Source of the DNA: Selaginella moellendorffii | Taxonomy: Eukaryota; Streptophyta; Lycopodiopsida; Selaginellales; Selaginellaceae | Direction of reading: 5' to 3' | Assembly (NCBI RefSeq): GCF_000143415.4 | Contig: NW_003314271.1 | Coordinates: 2,795,729-2,859,728, forward strand | DNA: 64,000 nucleotides | In this document: piece after piece, positions 1-12,054 of the stretch | Numbering within the stretch: the first letter of the stretch is position 1 | Layout: the number at the start of each line of letters is the position of its first letter | The notes under the pieces: model-generated | Told to the model about the DNA's origin: nothing | What the model saw: the letters and a program-made list of their open reading frames with translations, nothing else | Databases searched by the model: none | Program-made: the position numbers and the translations under genes

Positions 1-569
1 GGGGTGAAAGCCCAAAGCGTGTGTTCCTTAGGGAGGGTGGGTTATAGAGGGTTCTAAATGTATAGTAAGGATAGTGGGTAGGTTGGGCATGGCTAACCAA
101 CCTAAAGCATAGTTTAACTCCCATTTGCATGTTTATCTTTGTTTTGTGTTTGATTTGGGTCTAAGCCTAAGTTTTATACCATGCTAGTTAGTAGAGTACC
201 CATATTCCCGCATTAGGCCACTAGTATGCTAAAATAGTGCCAAACTCCGTTTAGCTCTGTTTTGGCTAGTCCTGGCATTAAGATGCTAAATACTCTGGGA
301 CTACTCCAAGTCACTCCATGCTTCTATCCCTTTGCTCCTTGGGCTGTATGTTTGAGAGTTGCTTTGTGCTTTAGTACTTTCGCTCTTTGGCTTTATGCTT
401 AAGAGTTTGGCTTCATTCCTTCATTTAGTGGCCTAAGACCTTGAAACTTAGCTTCCACTCTATTGTCCTTTGGACATGTGGCATGTGATATGTGGCATAT
501 AGACAGTTTAAATTCTGCCTCGTGATTATTCTATGGTAAATCACCATAGGATAAAGGACATGTGCTACA
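1..569 (+). mobile_element. LTR of family C (subtype b), cut by the window start
   Basis: This is the right-hand part of an LTR ending in GTGCTACA at 569. It opens with the module GGGTGAAAGCCCAAAGCG and continues like the complete solo LTR at 32357-33508, including the CCATAGG hairpin just before the end. Many C-to-T changes show it is old. No primer-binding site follows position 569, so it may be a solo LTR or a 3' LTR; the left end lies outside the window. Confidence 0.75.
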
Positions 570-1201
570 GAGTTCTTTGGATGGGAAAATGTATTTTGCA
601 CCAAATCCAATTGTAGAAGCAGAGTTTCAACTATAGGAGTTTATGGTAAGTTCAAGTGATGCAACAATTTGGAATAAAGAGGTTTTTTCTTCAACAACAA
701 ATAAGGAGTGATGTGCATCCTCGGTAATAGCAAGTTCTTCAGTGGTAAGCTCAAGAAAAAATGCAAATATAGGACATATGGATAGTGAATCTATATTTAA
801 GCTACTAAAACCTATGAAAGTTATAAGCACATTAATTCGAAGTATCATTGCAGGAACTTTTGTGCATTGATCCAGACTTTTTGAAGACTATGATAGGGAT
901 TTGGTCTTTGAGCTTCCACCTTCTAAAAATTCCATGGAGGGGAAGATGAGCATATTTGGGTGAAATATATGGCTTAGAGAGCTAACTACTTTGCAAGAAA
1001 AGTCCAAAGGAGTAGTTCCTTTAATGCTTTAACTTGGACTACTAGACTACAATTAGTTTCAAGAATTCAATTGCAAACAATTTCATGGTGTATTACATAT
1101 ATAACCTTAATAAGGTGAGGTACTTATAGAGCAACTTGATTTTATAAAATGTTACTTTTGCAAGGAGTTTCTATAACGTAAAGGAGAATGTGGAGCTATG
1201 T
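570..1201. other. Unresolved spacer between two C-family LTRs
   Basis: AT-rich sequence without a convincing coding frame, primer-binding site or terminal repeat. It separates the plus-oriented LTR ending at 569 from the minus-oriented LTR starting at 1202. It may be the older host DNA into which both inserted. Confidence 0.4.
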
Positions 1202-1739
1202 TGTAACGCATGTGGTTTTGACCCTTTATCCTATGGTGATTTACCATAAGATAACACCACGAAGTGGAACCTAAACCCTCTATATGCCATGTGTCCATAG
1301 GACAGTGGTGTGGAACCCGAGGTTCAGGGCCTTGGGCCACTAAACGAAAAAACGGTGCCAAACTCCTAAGCATGAAGCCAGGGAGTGATGGAACAGGACC
1401 ACGGAGCAACTCTCGAGCCTACAGCCCAAGGAGCGAAGGGACAGGAGCACGGAGCAACTTAGAACAGTCCTAGAGTTTCCAACATCCCAATGCCAGAACT
1501 AGCATGCAAAACAGAGCCAAATGAAGTTTGGTGCTATTTTAGTATACTGATGGCCTAACACGAGAATATAGGTACTCCACTAGCTAGCATGGTGTGGAGT
1601 TTGGGCTTAGACCCAAGCCGGACGCAGAACAAGGACAGGAACGCAAGCAAGAGCTAGACTATGCCTTAAGTTGGTCGACCATGCCCAACCTACCCACTAT
1701 CCTTACTACACATTTGGAACCCCCCACAACCCGCATAAC

Positions 1740-1744
1740 CCCCC
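1740..1744. repeat. Candidate target-site duplication of element A (left)
   Basis: CCCCC precedes the LTR, and CCCCC follows the right LTR at 16450-16454. Both lie in a poly-C tract of the C2 LTR, so the match is weak as evidence on its own. Confidence 0.45.
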
Positions 1745-2891
1745 TGTAAGCCACAAATTTTTCCTTTCCAATTTGCCAGCTTACCTCGTCTATCCGACCA
1801 ACTTTGCCTTGGCTTGTGCTAAGTTCCCTCGCCAAGGTTCTCGCCTATGGTACCAGCTCCTACTTGGTCCTACTTGGTTTCAGCTACTCATTGCACGAGC
1901 AACGGAGTGTTAGCCATCCATCTACGGATTCCCAAATCTCTCCCAATCCCCCTCCCCGGGCTAGACTGGACTTAAGGTTCGGCTACACTCCCCGCAGGCA
2001 CAAGCAGCCAAGCACACCAAGCCTCCAGATTCCTAACACCCCTTAGTACCACAAGACTTGATCATAGGACCCTCTAAATCCCAAGCCTTGGGTGCAGCAC
2101 TTGCTTCGGGACGTCGGTGCGAAACACCGTGGCCTAACGGCCCGGTATGGGTACCTCTACCCCCCACTTCCATCTCGAAGGGAAGGCCCAAGCCCTTAGG
2201 AAGGGTGAGGACCAATGAGCCACAAGGTACTCAAGTGGGGCACCACTCCACATGAGCCGGGAGCACCGCAGTCGGTTTCCCTTTCGGGAGTGGGAGCTGC
2301 TCTTGAGCACTTCCCTGGGTGGCCCCTCCGGCACCACTCAAGCCCATGCTCACTCCCACCCAAGGCCCCTCGACCCCAATCTCAACCTCAAGTCGGTTTG
2401 GAAGCCCCACTGGAGAGTTCCTTCAAGACTGGTTCCTGGACCTCACTATCCCTACTATACTTTTGGAACCCCCTGCAGCCCCCCCCCCCCCCTGGGAGAC
2501 ACACGCTTTGGGTTTTCACCCCTTGAGCTATATTAGTATGTGGAGTTAGTCTCAGAATTGATCTCGGACTCGATCTCGGACCTAACTTCGGACTCGGTCT
2601 CAGACTCGATCTCGGACTTGATCTCGGACCCGATCTCGGACTCGACTTCGGACTCGACCTCGGACTCGGTCTCGGACCCGATTTGGATCTCGGACTCTGT
2701 CTCGAACTCGGTCTCGATCTCGGTCTCCGATTCGGCCTCGGCTCGATCCCGGACTCTATCTCGAACTCGGTCTCAGAGTCGGTCTTGGACTCGATCTTCG
2801 ACTCGGTCCCATCCGATGAACTCTTTGTCATTTCGGTCAAGCTTTCAGGGATCCTTTAGCCTACGACATCTCGGGGAGTCGGTTCCTTACA
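1745..2891 (-). repeat. 3' LTR of element A
   Basis: 1147 bp, bounded by TGTAAGCC on the left and TTCCTTACA on the right (plus-strand view). It matches 8115-8356 followed by 15587-16449. It contains the G-tract module in reverse orientation (2452-2520) and a simple array of CTCGGA/CTCGAT units (about 2555-2800). Confidence 0.9.
2555..2800. repeat. Short-unit tandem repeat in LTR A (CTCGGACTCGAT-type)
   Basis: Six- and twelve-base units of the GACTCG/ATCTCG type follow one another with many variants. The right LTR has the same array at about 16155-16365 but shorter, so unit number changed after insertion. All frames yield low-complexity Ser/Asp or Arg/Ser peptides, which are artefacts of the repeat. 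Confidence 0.85.
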
Positions 2892-3294
2892 ACTCCACCA
2901 CCCATAGAAAAAGTTCGATGCCCACATCAAACGTCTCTTTTTATCCTAGGACTTGTTAACCATGTCTCCGGGGGCATCTCCCCACTTAGCGGTGTGCCTA
3001 AGTTAGCCTCCCCGGCCAAGAGCCCATGACAACGGAATATAGGTGTCCCTATACCCCTCACCTCACCACGCCCTAGTATGGGGTCGGGACTTGAACCCAG
3101 CCTTGCTTTACTAGGGGGTTGGGACTCGAACCCAACTTCCGTAGAATACGTCTACGGATTCGACATCCTCGCGGGGAGTCGGGCGTAGTGCCCTACGCCT
3201 GGTCGACCTATCCAACCCATGCTAATTAGCTTACCTTCGGCGCGCCTTCGGGTCCCAATATATGCCACTTGCTCAACTTTGCAAATTGATATTT
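2892..3294 (-). other. 3' untranslated region of element A
   Basis: Non-coding sequence between the chromodomain stop and the 3' LTR, with a purine-rich minus-strand stretch next to the LTR that would serve as polypurine tract. A diverged copy of part of it occurs at about 39480-39740, showing that another relative of A once stood there. Confidence 0.65.
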
Positions 3295-3699
3295 TTAATT
3301 GAACTTTGCATAAGTACATAGAGTTCTGCCTTGCAGAAATTCCTCCACTAGATCTCGCGCGTTTGCTAGGTTCTCCTCCGATTCCCATGTTGCTTCGCAG
3401 TGTGGAAATCCTTTCCACTTCACATGGAACTCTCTCACCTCGCGTCCTTGTTGCTTGCTCTTGCGCGCATTGAGGATGGCCTCGACTTCGTATTCCTCTT
3501 CCCCTTGGATAACCTCAGGTAAAGGTCTCACTTGGTCCTTGCGAAGCGGATCCTCAAAGTACGGCTTGAGTAAGTTCACGTGGAGCACTGGGTGCATCTT
3601 CCCCATCTCTCGAGGAAGTCGGAGACGGTAAGCCACTTTACCGATTCGTGCTTCAATCTCGTTACGCCCCGCGAACCTGCTTAAGGAACTCAAGATCAA
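3295..3699 (-). pseudogene. Element A integrase C-terminus with chromodomain
   Basis: The C-terminal part of the polyprotein. It begins with the integrase C-terminal beta region (motif KMHPVLHVNLLKPY) and ends in a chromodomain with the pattern EYEVEAIL...FHVKWKGF...ATWE. In chromoviruses this domain directs integration toward particular chromatin. It is separated from the upstream integrase frame (3736-3978) by a break near 3700-3735, so it is not translatable as part of a full polyprotein. Confidence 0.9.
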
Positions 3700-3735
3700 T
3701 TCATTTACAGGAATACATGCATCTTTACCTTTGGG

Positions 3736-3978
3736 TCAACTTTCGGCTGATCCCACTTGGTAGTTCCCACTTGGTAGTCTGAGGTTCTTGGTGTTCAGCC
3801 ACACCTTCTCCCCAGCTTGGAACTCTACATCCCGACACTTCTGGTTCGCGTATTTGGTTTGCCTTTGTTGAGCCCGTTCCAAGGAATCCCTCACTAGATT
3901 CCAAATGCTAAGTCTTTCCGCCGTGAATGCCTCCACTGCGGGCAACTCTCCATGATACTCGGCCATGCCGAGTTCCAC
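3736..3978 (-). pseudogene. Element A integrase, segment after the catalytic core
   Basis: About 80 residues covering the helical region after the core (ERLSIWNLVRDSLERAQQRQ) and the start of the C-terminal domain (GEKVWLNTKNL). Similar helices follow the DDE core in Ty3/gypsy integrases. Frame breaks on both sides separate it from the core (ending near 4193) and from the chromodomain segment. Non-functional. Confidence 0.8.
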
Positions 3979-4192
3979 AGGACCTTCAATAGCTCACCCA
4001 TTGATGACTTCCCATGGACTCACCCCGATACTCGAATGTGGTGAGTTGTTATAACACATTTTCGCAAGTCCCAAATGACTTACCCAATCGGTTTGGTCTC
4101 CCGAGACATAGCATTGCAAATAATCCTCCAGCTGCCTATTCACCCTTTCCATTTATCCGTATATCAAGAAGTGTTAGTGCCAACAACTTGAC

Positions 4193-6319
4193 TTAACATC
4201 CCATACCTGTCTGTGGGTGATAGGCTGTGCTGAATTTCAACTTGGTGCGATACTGTTCCAGGAGAGTCCTCCAGAACCTATTGGTGAAGATCTTATCTCG
4301 ATCTGACGGTCTTCCCCGCACTCGAACCACTTGTTCGAAGAATAGCTTCGCCACACCTTCCGCATCCACCTCCGTTGTGGTGGGTATGAAATGTGCCATT
4401 TTCGAAAATCGGTCCACCACCACGAATATCGCATCAAACCCCTCGCTTGGGGGGAGTCCCGTGATGAAGTCCATCGTAAGACATTTCCACGGACGATCTG
4501 GAATTGGGATGCTTTGCAAAAAGCCCCCACTAGCCTTAGTCACGGCTTTTACCTGCTGATATGTTGGACATGTCTTTACATAGTCTTGGACGTCCTTAGC
4601 CATATCTGGCCAATGGTACTTTCTCTTGAGTAAGCCCATTGTCTTGGGCACTCCGCCGTGTCTCGCAAGAGGTCTGTCATGACACTCTTCTAAGGCTACC
4701 TTCCTTAGTTCCCCTTCTGGAACATACACCCTCGTTTGCTTGTAATAGATGAGTCTATTGTGTTCCGCATAGCCTATTTTCTCTTCCGTTGGCAGCTCAC
4801 CTCTCTGGTGAGCTTCCCGTGCCACTAGATTCCTCAGCAACACTTCTTGTGCTAGACCATCGTTCTCATATGCTGTCCGCACATCGTCCCAGAAGGTTGC
4901 TGTTGCGCTGGATATTGCCAACCTCAAGCTCATTTTTCGACTTAGCGCATCCGCCACGATGTTGCTCTTCCCGGGCTTGTACAGAATTTCACAATCAAAC
5001 TCGGCCAAGGCATTGGCCCATTGACCTTGTTTCCCTCTCAGGTCGGGTTGTGACAAGAAGTGTTTCGTTGCCATATTGTCCATATAAACCTTGAAGTGTC
5101 TCCCAAGGTAGTGTTGCCACTCCTTGAGCGCCTTGACCACTGCAAACAATTCCTTCTCGTGGGCAGGCCACTTCCTTTGAGCCTTGTCCAACTTCTTCGA
5201 GAAGAACGCTACCGGATGGTTGTCCTGCTTCAAAACTGCGCCCAACGCAAAGTCCGAAGCATCTGTTTCTACCTCAAAGTCCTTACCAAAGTCTGGTAAT
5301 GCCAATACGGGAGCCTTCTTCAACTTCCCTTTGAGGTGGATGAATGCCGCCTCACATTCCGCTGTCCATACCATCTTCCCTTTTCCTGTTTGATCCGTTA
5401 AGGGCAGGGCTACTCTCGAATAGTGTCTGATAAACTTTCGATAGTAGTTGCATAGCCCCAGGAATGCCCTCAACTCGTGTACATTCGATGGTCGCTCCCA
5501 TTCCTGGATCGCTTGGACCTTCTCCGGGTCCACCTTGAGCCCATCCTGGCCCACCACATGCCCGAGAAACTTTACCTCTTGCTGAGCAAAGTCACATTTG
5601 CTCTCTTTAGCATACAGTTTATGTTCCCTTAGTTTCTCAAACACCTTCGCCAAGTGTTCGGCATGCTCCTCTAGCGTCTCGCTATATATCAGGATGTCGT
5701 CGATATAGACAACTATGAAGTGATCCAGATAGGGTACAAAGATGTGGTTCATCAGTGCCGAAAACGTTGCCGGCGCATTGCATAGCCCGAAGGGCATCAC
5801 CAGAAACTCGAAGCTCCCATACCTCGTTCGACAGGTTGTCTTCTCGACATCTTCCTCAGCTACTCTGATCTGGTAGTATCCTGACCTTAGGTCAATCCTT
5901 GAGAAGTATTTTGCCTTGCCCAACCTATTGAACAGGTCCTCAATCCTGGGCAAAGGGTACTTGTTCTTCTTTGTATACTTCTTGAGCAACCGGTAGTCTA
6001 TGCACATGCGCATAGATCCATCTTTCTTTTTCACAAATAACACCGGCGCCCCATACGGCGACTTGCTCAACCTAAGATACCTTTTGTCCACTAACTCCTC
6101 TAGTTGGCGCTTGAGCTCTTCGAGTTCTTTCTCGTTCAAACGATAGGGGGGACGAACCACCGCCTCAGCACCCTCGACCAGCTTAATCTTATGCTCTATC
6201 GGTCGTGCGGGGGGCAACCCCGCCGGTAACTCCTCCAGCATGGTATCCTGGAATTGGTCCAACACCCGTTGGATCACTAAAGGTACTTCTTCCGTTCCTG
6301 TCTTTTTGTCACTCTTCAC
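4193..6319 (-). pseudogene. Element A pol: reverse transcriptase, RNase H, integrase
   Basis: About 700 codons. The RT has the [11 protein letters not shown] and [12 protein letters not shown] motifs and the YIDD active site. RNase H follows ([13 protein letters not shown] ... HEKELFAVV ... [14 protein letters not shown]). The integrase zinc region keeps its His pair, but the last Cys of the CxxC pair reads Tyr (CPTYQ). The core has TMDF and SDRD. The frame ends just after HPQT, where a short stretch (about 4150-4200) intervenes before the region that should carry the catalytic Glu. It overlaps the gag-protease frame by 4 bases in another frame, and this segment has no ATG of its own at its 5' end. 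It was probably once one polyprotein with gag, so I read the junction as a frameshift. Confidence 0.93.
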
Positions 6320-8055
6320 CGAGATGCTGCCTTAATTCCTTTAGTGAGTTGTCCTCTCGTGGACACTAGGTTTAAGCAAGATTCTTTGGCCTTGCTTTGC
6401 CCTACCTTTAGATCCTGGGCCTCCACCCTGGACCTTCTTCCTTGGGCATTTGTCAGTACCACAAGGTTTCTACCTTGTCCATGCAGGGCTACCACGAACC
6501 GATTGAACCAGTCCATTCCGAAGATCACGTCAAATCCCGCCATGTCTAACACGGTGAAATCCATGTCTACTTTCCATGTCCCTACTTCGACTCTTGCTTG
6601 TCGAAGTACCTCATCGGTGCTTTGGCTACCTTGAACAAACTCTATAGTCCTTGGTTCGCCTAGCCGCTGCACCATTAGTCCAGCTTGCCAGACTATGTCT
6701 GCAGCCACAAAATTATCCGAAGCACCCGTGTCAATAAGGATTTTAACAAAGCTACCTCCGAGCTTTCCCCGGAGGGCTAGTAGATGTCGCGAACGACTCT
6801 CTACCAAAGTTGCTCGTGTAATGAGTAACTTTGAGTTAGGGATTGGATCACATACCTCAATTTGGACTTCACCCGACTTGATGGCCATATTGGCTCTGGC
6901 CTTCTTCGGGTTGGGACATTCCCTCGAAAAGTGTCCCGCTTCACTGTAGTTGTAGCATACGTTGTTTCCCATGCTGCTATACGACTTGACCTTCTTATCC
7001 GTGGGTTTGTCTCTTTTCGCTTGACTCCCCCACGTACTCGCTCGCTGGCCACCGGATTTGCCTTTCCGGAACCCCGAGGACTCATTCTTAGAGAAACTCT
7101 TTTTGAATTTCCCTCTGCTAAACGTTCCCCTTGGTTTAGCCCCTTTGCTAAACGTGGATCCCGACCCCGTTGTGTTCCCCTTTCGCAGGTTATCGTTAAA
7201 ATGCACCGTGATGGCCGCATCCAACGCTTCCTTGTAATTGGTCGGGTTCCACCGCATCACTTCACCGCGAGCCCAGGTTTGTAAACCTGATATGAAGGCA
7301 TGGAACGCATCTATATCCCCCATGTCCGTGACAAGTATCCTCTTTGCCATAAACCCATTCACATACTCCTGAATGGTTTCGGTCTACTTCAGCCTACTCA
7401 GCTCATCCCTTAGATGCAGAGTAGCATTCAGAGGAACGTAAGTTGCGCGGATCCTCGCCTTCATCATTTCCCAAGTGGCCACCGGTCCTTCGTTGGCCTC
7501 TGTCGTTCTCCACCAAGACTTGGCATTATCTGCCAAGTATGGTTTTGCACATGGGACCTTCTCCGAGCTCGGTAATCGCAACGCTCGGAAGTAGTCCTCT
7601 ATATCGTAAAACCAATCCTCCACCACCTTATAGTCGTTCACTCCCTTGAAGACCGGTGGGGGCTTTGGTTTGTACTTCGGAACTGCCTGAGGGACTAATT
7701 CCACTTCGGTTTGTTCGACCTTGTCTGGTTTTACCTCAGTCCCTGCCGAAGGGTCCGCACCTTCTGCGCTGCCAGCATCCGCAGTCTTTCGCTTTTTCTT
7801 CCGCTTCTCATCACGCTTTAGCTTGCATACGAGAGTCTCTAGCAGGGCATTGGTCTGTGCCAATTGTCCTTCTAGAATGTCCAATCGAGCCTTAGACGAC
7901 CGAACCTTGCCACCGGACTCCTGTTTGGAAGTTTCCTCACTGGAGTTCTCCTCATGCAAGGATTCCTCATCCATAGCCTCTTGTTCGACCGGAGGCTCTA
8001 GCTCTAGTGGAGGTTCCGTCTCCGCCTGGGTTCGCTTACGCCCCGCCCTTGCCAT
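6316..8055 (-). pseudogene. Element A gag and protease with one in-frame stop
   Basis: The frame opens at ATG 8055 (MARAGRKRTQ). An acidic and Lys-rich coiled region is followed by the Gag core (WFYDIEDYFRAL ... KSWWRTTE). A stop at 7384-7386 interrupts it and the same frame then continues (ETIQEYVNGFMAKR). A CCHC zinc knuckle (CYNYSEAGHFSREC) follows, then an aspartic protease with DTGAS and later FGMDWF. Gag packages element RNA and the protease matures the polyprotein. The single stop and the frame change at 6316-6319 make it non-autonomous now. Confidence 0.9.
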
Positions 8056-8098
8056 CTCCCAGCAATCCGCCTCTATCCTTCGTTAGAACTGAGGAAAA

Positions 8099-8111
8099 GG
8101 CTCTGATACCA
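8099..8111 (-). promoter_or_regulatory. Primer-binding site of element A (initiator tRNA-Met)
   Basis: The minus strand reads TGGTATCAGAGCC three bases from the LTR edge at 8115, complementary to the 3' end of plant initiator tRNA-Met. It primes minus-strand cDNA synthesis and fixes the orientation of the element. Confidence 0.92.
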
Positions 8112-8114
8112 AAT

Positions 8115-8356
8115 TGTAAGCCACAAATTTTTCCTTTCCAATTTGCCAGCTTACCTCGTCTATCCGACCAACTTTGCCTTGGTTTGTGCTAAGTTCCCTC
8201 GCCAAGGTTCTCGCCTATGGTACCAGCTCCTACTTGGTCCTACTTGGTTTCAGCTACTCACTGCACGAGCAACGGAGTGTTAGCCATCCATCTACGGATT
8301 CCCAAATCTCTCCCAATTCCCCTCCCCGGGCTAGACTGGACTTAAGGTTCGGCTAC
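8115..8356 (-). repeat. 5' LTR of element A, first piece (continues at 15587)
   Basis: Begins TGTAAGCCACAAATTTTTCC like the other LTR at 1745. It runs to GGCTAC at 8356, where C1 starts with TGTCGCG. The remainder of this LTR resumes after C1 at 15587 (after the duplicated GCTAC) and ends at 16449. Confidence 0.92.
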
Positions 8357-9280
8357 TGTCGCGAATGTGACTTCGGGTATCGAAAGATACTTGTCGGCTA
8401 GTACTTACGGACTCTCTCTTCTTACTGCCACGACGGCAGGAGGTCGGTACTGCTGGTTCCCTTTATGGTCTCCGCCCAAGCTAGTTGAGAAATTGGTCAG
8501 CAAATGTGCACTTAGACCGGAAGGGCACTAAGGAAGGAAATCCTAAACTGTCATTAAGTCAAGCATACTTGACACGGTGATGAGAAACTCATGATATTGA
8601 CTTGCACTTGCTAGTGTTGGGAACCCCCGCGATATTGAGACTAGTTCCTCGATATTCGCTAGATGATAGCTTACTGTGTTTGCCAAACACCCTCGCTATC
8701 ACGCCCTTTGTGTTAGTCTCGTTTCGGTCCCAAATGCTATTTATGGAAAGTGTCTAGATTCGCTCATTTGGCATATCTACGGAATGTAGAGGTCAGTCTG
8801 AACACAATGGTGTTCGTCCCGTGTCCAAATTCGCAATCTAAGGCCATTCCATATTTAGTAAGTTTCGAACTTGTCCCAGAGACTAACTCCTGGTACTAAG
8901 GGAGGCTTGGGGTGAAAGCCCAAAGCGTGTGTCCCTCAAGGGGGGGGGGGGCTGTGGGGGGTTCCAAATGTATAGTAGGGATAGTGGTTGGAATGCATGT
9001 CCGACCACTTAAGACATTAGTTTGGCTCCCACTGGGCTGTGTCGCTCCTTGTTCTGCGTCCGGCTTGGGTCTAAGCCCAAGCTCCACGCTGCTCTAGTCG
9101 GTGGAGTACCCTCCTCCTCGCGTTAGGCCACCGGTATGCCAAAATTGTGCCAGACTCCGTCTGACACCATTTTGCGTGTAGGTGCTGGATACGGGGAGCT
9201 GGTGCTCGTGGGATTGTACCGGACCCTCATTTCATAGCGCTACGGGCTTGGAGTTCGGCTCCAAATTTAGGTGCGCTACA
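8357..9280 (+). repeat. 5' LTR of C1
   Basis: 924 bp, TGTCGCGAATG ... GTGCGCTACA. It carries the G-tract module at 8909-8990. The block at about 8571-8622 is the variant also seen in the solo LTRs at 26640 and 32580, not that of C1's own 3' LTR. Confidence 0.95.
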
Positions 9281-9282
9281 TT

Positions 9283-9293
9283 TGGTATCAGAG
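9283..9293 (+). promoter_or_regulatory. Primer-binding site of C1 (initiator tRNA-Met)
   Basis: TGGTATCAGAG two bases after the LTR end, complementary to the 3' end of initiator tRNA-Met. Confidence 0.93.
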
Positions 9294-9470
9294 AATTGTC
9301 TCAGCGATTTCTATCCAACTTTTGTCGGATTTTCTGACTCAAGTTGCATACGCAGAGACTTTTCTAGTAGATCCGAAGCGACCTGTGTAGGATTAGTTGG
9401 ATTGCACCATTCGGTAAGAACGTTGTATGCATGTTTAGTTACTGATAGAGGCATGCATGCAGCTAGCAGG

Positions 9471-9989
9471 ATGGTGAAGAGGAACCATGCTGATGACGCT
9501 GAAACCTCTAGACGGGCAAATCAAGAGGAGGAAACTCCTGCTAGAGATGCTGCGGAAGGGGCTGAGGCCGAGTCAAAAGAGGATGAGCCAAATGCTGCAG
9601 CACTGCAGCGCACGGCTCATGAAGTCGAGATTGAGAATTTGCGAAAGGAGATTTGCAAATTGAAGAAGGAGAACAAGAAGAGGAAGAAAGAAGCTGAGGT
9701 AATTAAACCAGCTAAGCCTAAGCAACCGGACTCCTCTTCAAGTTCTGAGGACGATGAAGTTCTGCAGCCACCCCCGGTTGCACGAGTTTCAAAGTTCAAG
9801 CCTCCAAAACCACCCAATTTCAGAGGCATGCGGGACTATCAGGTTTTGGAAGACTGGGTCTACGATATGGAGAACTACTTCATAGCGGCAGACGTAGATG
9901 ATCGTACGAAAGTTGCGTGCGCGCAATCCTTTCTCACCGATCATGCCAAAACTTGGTGGCGCCAGGTGTGCCGAAAAAGGGCAGACTAG
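9471..9989 (+). pseudogene. C1 gag, N-terminal part
   Basis: Starts at ATG 9471 (MVKRNHADDAE); the same frame is open further upstream, but this ATG begins the typical charged Gag leader. A Lys/Glu-rich coiled coil (EIENLRKEICKLKKENKKRKKE) and a Ser/Asp stretch precede the Gag core (YQVLEDWVYDMENYF ... AKTWWRQV). The frame ends at 9989. The following Gag residues lie in the frame open from 9898, so a one-base change near 9958-9970 breaks the ORF. Confidence 0.88.
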
Positions 9990-12054
9990 AAGTTGGACCA
10001 AGATGCGGTCTCGTATCCGTAAGGAATACTTGCCGGATGATCTTGGTCTGAGACTTCGCGCAGAGCTGCGGCAGTTAAAGCAGCGAGGGGACCTTATGCA
10101 TTACGTTAATGCGTTTGCTCAGAAGCGCATTATGATTGCAAATATGAGTGACGAAGATGCTCGGAGTTATTTTCTAGAGGGTTTAAGTTCATTTTCTCGC
10201 AATGAGATTTTGAAGTTTAAGCCGAAGACTTACCTGGAGTGTAAGGAGGCAGCACAGCAAGTTGCCTTTAGTCACTCGCTCATGGAACAATATCAGCAAC
10301 CTTATGCTGGTAACTCGGATAAGAATAGGAATTCTGGGAATAAGCAAGGTGATCAGAAACAAAGGGTGGAAGGTAGGTACCACCCTGGGGGCTCACAAAC
10401 TACGGTGAATAAAGGTGGTGGTGGTTGGAGACCACCAGCAGCTTCTTCTGGTCCTAGGCCCTCTGTTCCTCCTCCTGGTGGGTACAAGCAGCAGCAACCT
10501 ACAAAACCTGCTCCTAGCGGAATGGGTAGTGTGGGTCATTGCTTCCATTGTGGAGAGTCGGGACATAGGTCCTCGGAATGTCCCAACAAGCATAAGACAA
10601 GGTCTCGGGTTAATGTCATGAGGGAAGACGGTGGTGGTGAAGTTGAAGGGGTTGACGAGTTGGTCAATGCAGACTATGAGGAAGAAGAGGTGAGTAACTT
10701 TCGTTGCTTTCCTCAAGCTTTTCTTGCAGTCAACGCAAACACTGATCCGTTGATGTATCTGGTAGGCTTTGTCCGTGGACACCGAATCCGAGTGATGATT
10801 GACACGGGAGCTACGCACAGTGTGATATCCGAAGACTTAGTTAAGTTGTTAGGATTGAATGCTGAGCAAATGTCGCCTATGCACTTCCGGTTTGCGGAAG
10901 GTGGGCAAGTAGCCAGAAAGTTTGTGAGTGATGTTCCAATAAAGATATCCAAGTGGAAAGAAAGAGTGGACTTGGTAGTGTTGAAGATACCAGATTTTCA
11001 GATGGTGTTTGGTATGGATTTCTTCAACAAGTATATAAAAGGGATTTATGGTGCTGGACAAAGTCATATCACGTTGAAGTCAGAAGGACATCCTGATGTA
11101 TCCTTTCAGTTGCAAAAACGTTCCTCAAAAGATTGGGATGCAAAGTTCCTGACTGCGAGGGCCGCTCAAAAAGCAGCTAAGAGGGGATGTCAGACCTTTT
11201 GGGTTCAAGTGATGGAAACTGAGGGTATTGGTGACTCAGTTCGAATCGGCGACGGGGTTGATCCCGTACCAAAGAAGATATTGGAGTTGTTGGCGAGGAA
11301 TCAGGATATCTTCCCGAAGGATTTGCCGCCAGGGCTACCTCCTAGCCGTGAGGTTGATCATCGGATTGAGGTTATTCCGGGTTCTAAACCACCTACAAAA
11401 GTTCCATATCGGTTGAACATCAAGGAGATGGCTGAACTCAAGAAGCAACTCACGGAGCTTCTTGACAAAGGTCATATCCGACCAAGCAAGTCACCTTATG
11501 GAGCGCCAGTCCTTTTTGTTATGAAAAAGGATGGAACCATGAGGATGTGTATTGACTATCGGGCACTCAACAAGATCACGGTTAAAAACAGTTATCCTTT
11601 GCCTCGCATTGATGACTTGTTTGACCAACTCTTAAAGGCTAAGTATTTTACGCGACTTGATTTGCGGTCCGGGTATCATCAGATACGGGTGGCAGATCAG
11701 GATGTGGAGAAGACAGCCTTTAAGACTCGGTACGGATCTTATGAGTTCCTTGTCATGCTGTTCGGGTTATGCAATGCTCCGGCAACGTTCAGCACTATGA
11801 TGGATAGAATATTCGGAGATTATTTGGACGCATTTGTTGTCCTATACATCGACGATGTTCTTGTCTTTAGTGAGACGTTGGAGGATCATTTGAAACACTT
11901 GGAGCTAGTGTTTCAGAAATTGCGCGAACACAAACTATATGCTAAGGAAAGTAAATGCGCTTTTGGTCAATTGCACGTAAACTTTCTCGGACATATAGTT
12001 GGTGGTGGCGTGATTGAGGTCGATCCAAAGAAGGTGGAAGCGGTGAAGTCCTGA
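9966..12054 (+). pseudogene. C1 gag C-terminus, protease and reverse transcriptase
   Basis: Continues Gag ([12 protein letters not shown]), then a Gly/Pro/Gln-rich linker, the CCHC knuckle [14 protein letters not shown], aspartic protease DTGATHSV with FGMDFF, and RT with [21 protein letters not shown] and YIDDVLVFS. One RT residue differs from the usual MPFGL motif (it reads MLFGL). The frame stops at TGA 12052-12054, where related elements carry Trp, and continues in the same frame at 12055. Confidence 0.93.

Noticed and set aside
2388-2959. Ser/Asp-rich and Arg/Ser-rich ORFs
   Set aside because: Same cause: the CTCGGA array of LTR A. The second LTR copy has different frames and lengths.
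6801-7284. ORFs opposite the gag and pol genes
   Set aside because: Shadow frames of the chromoviruses with no domain similarity.
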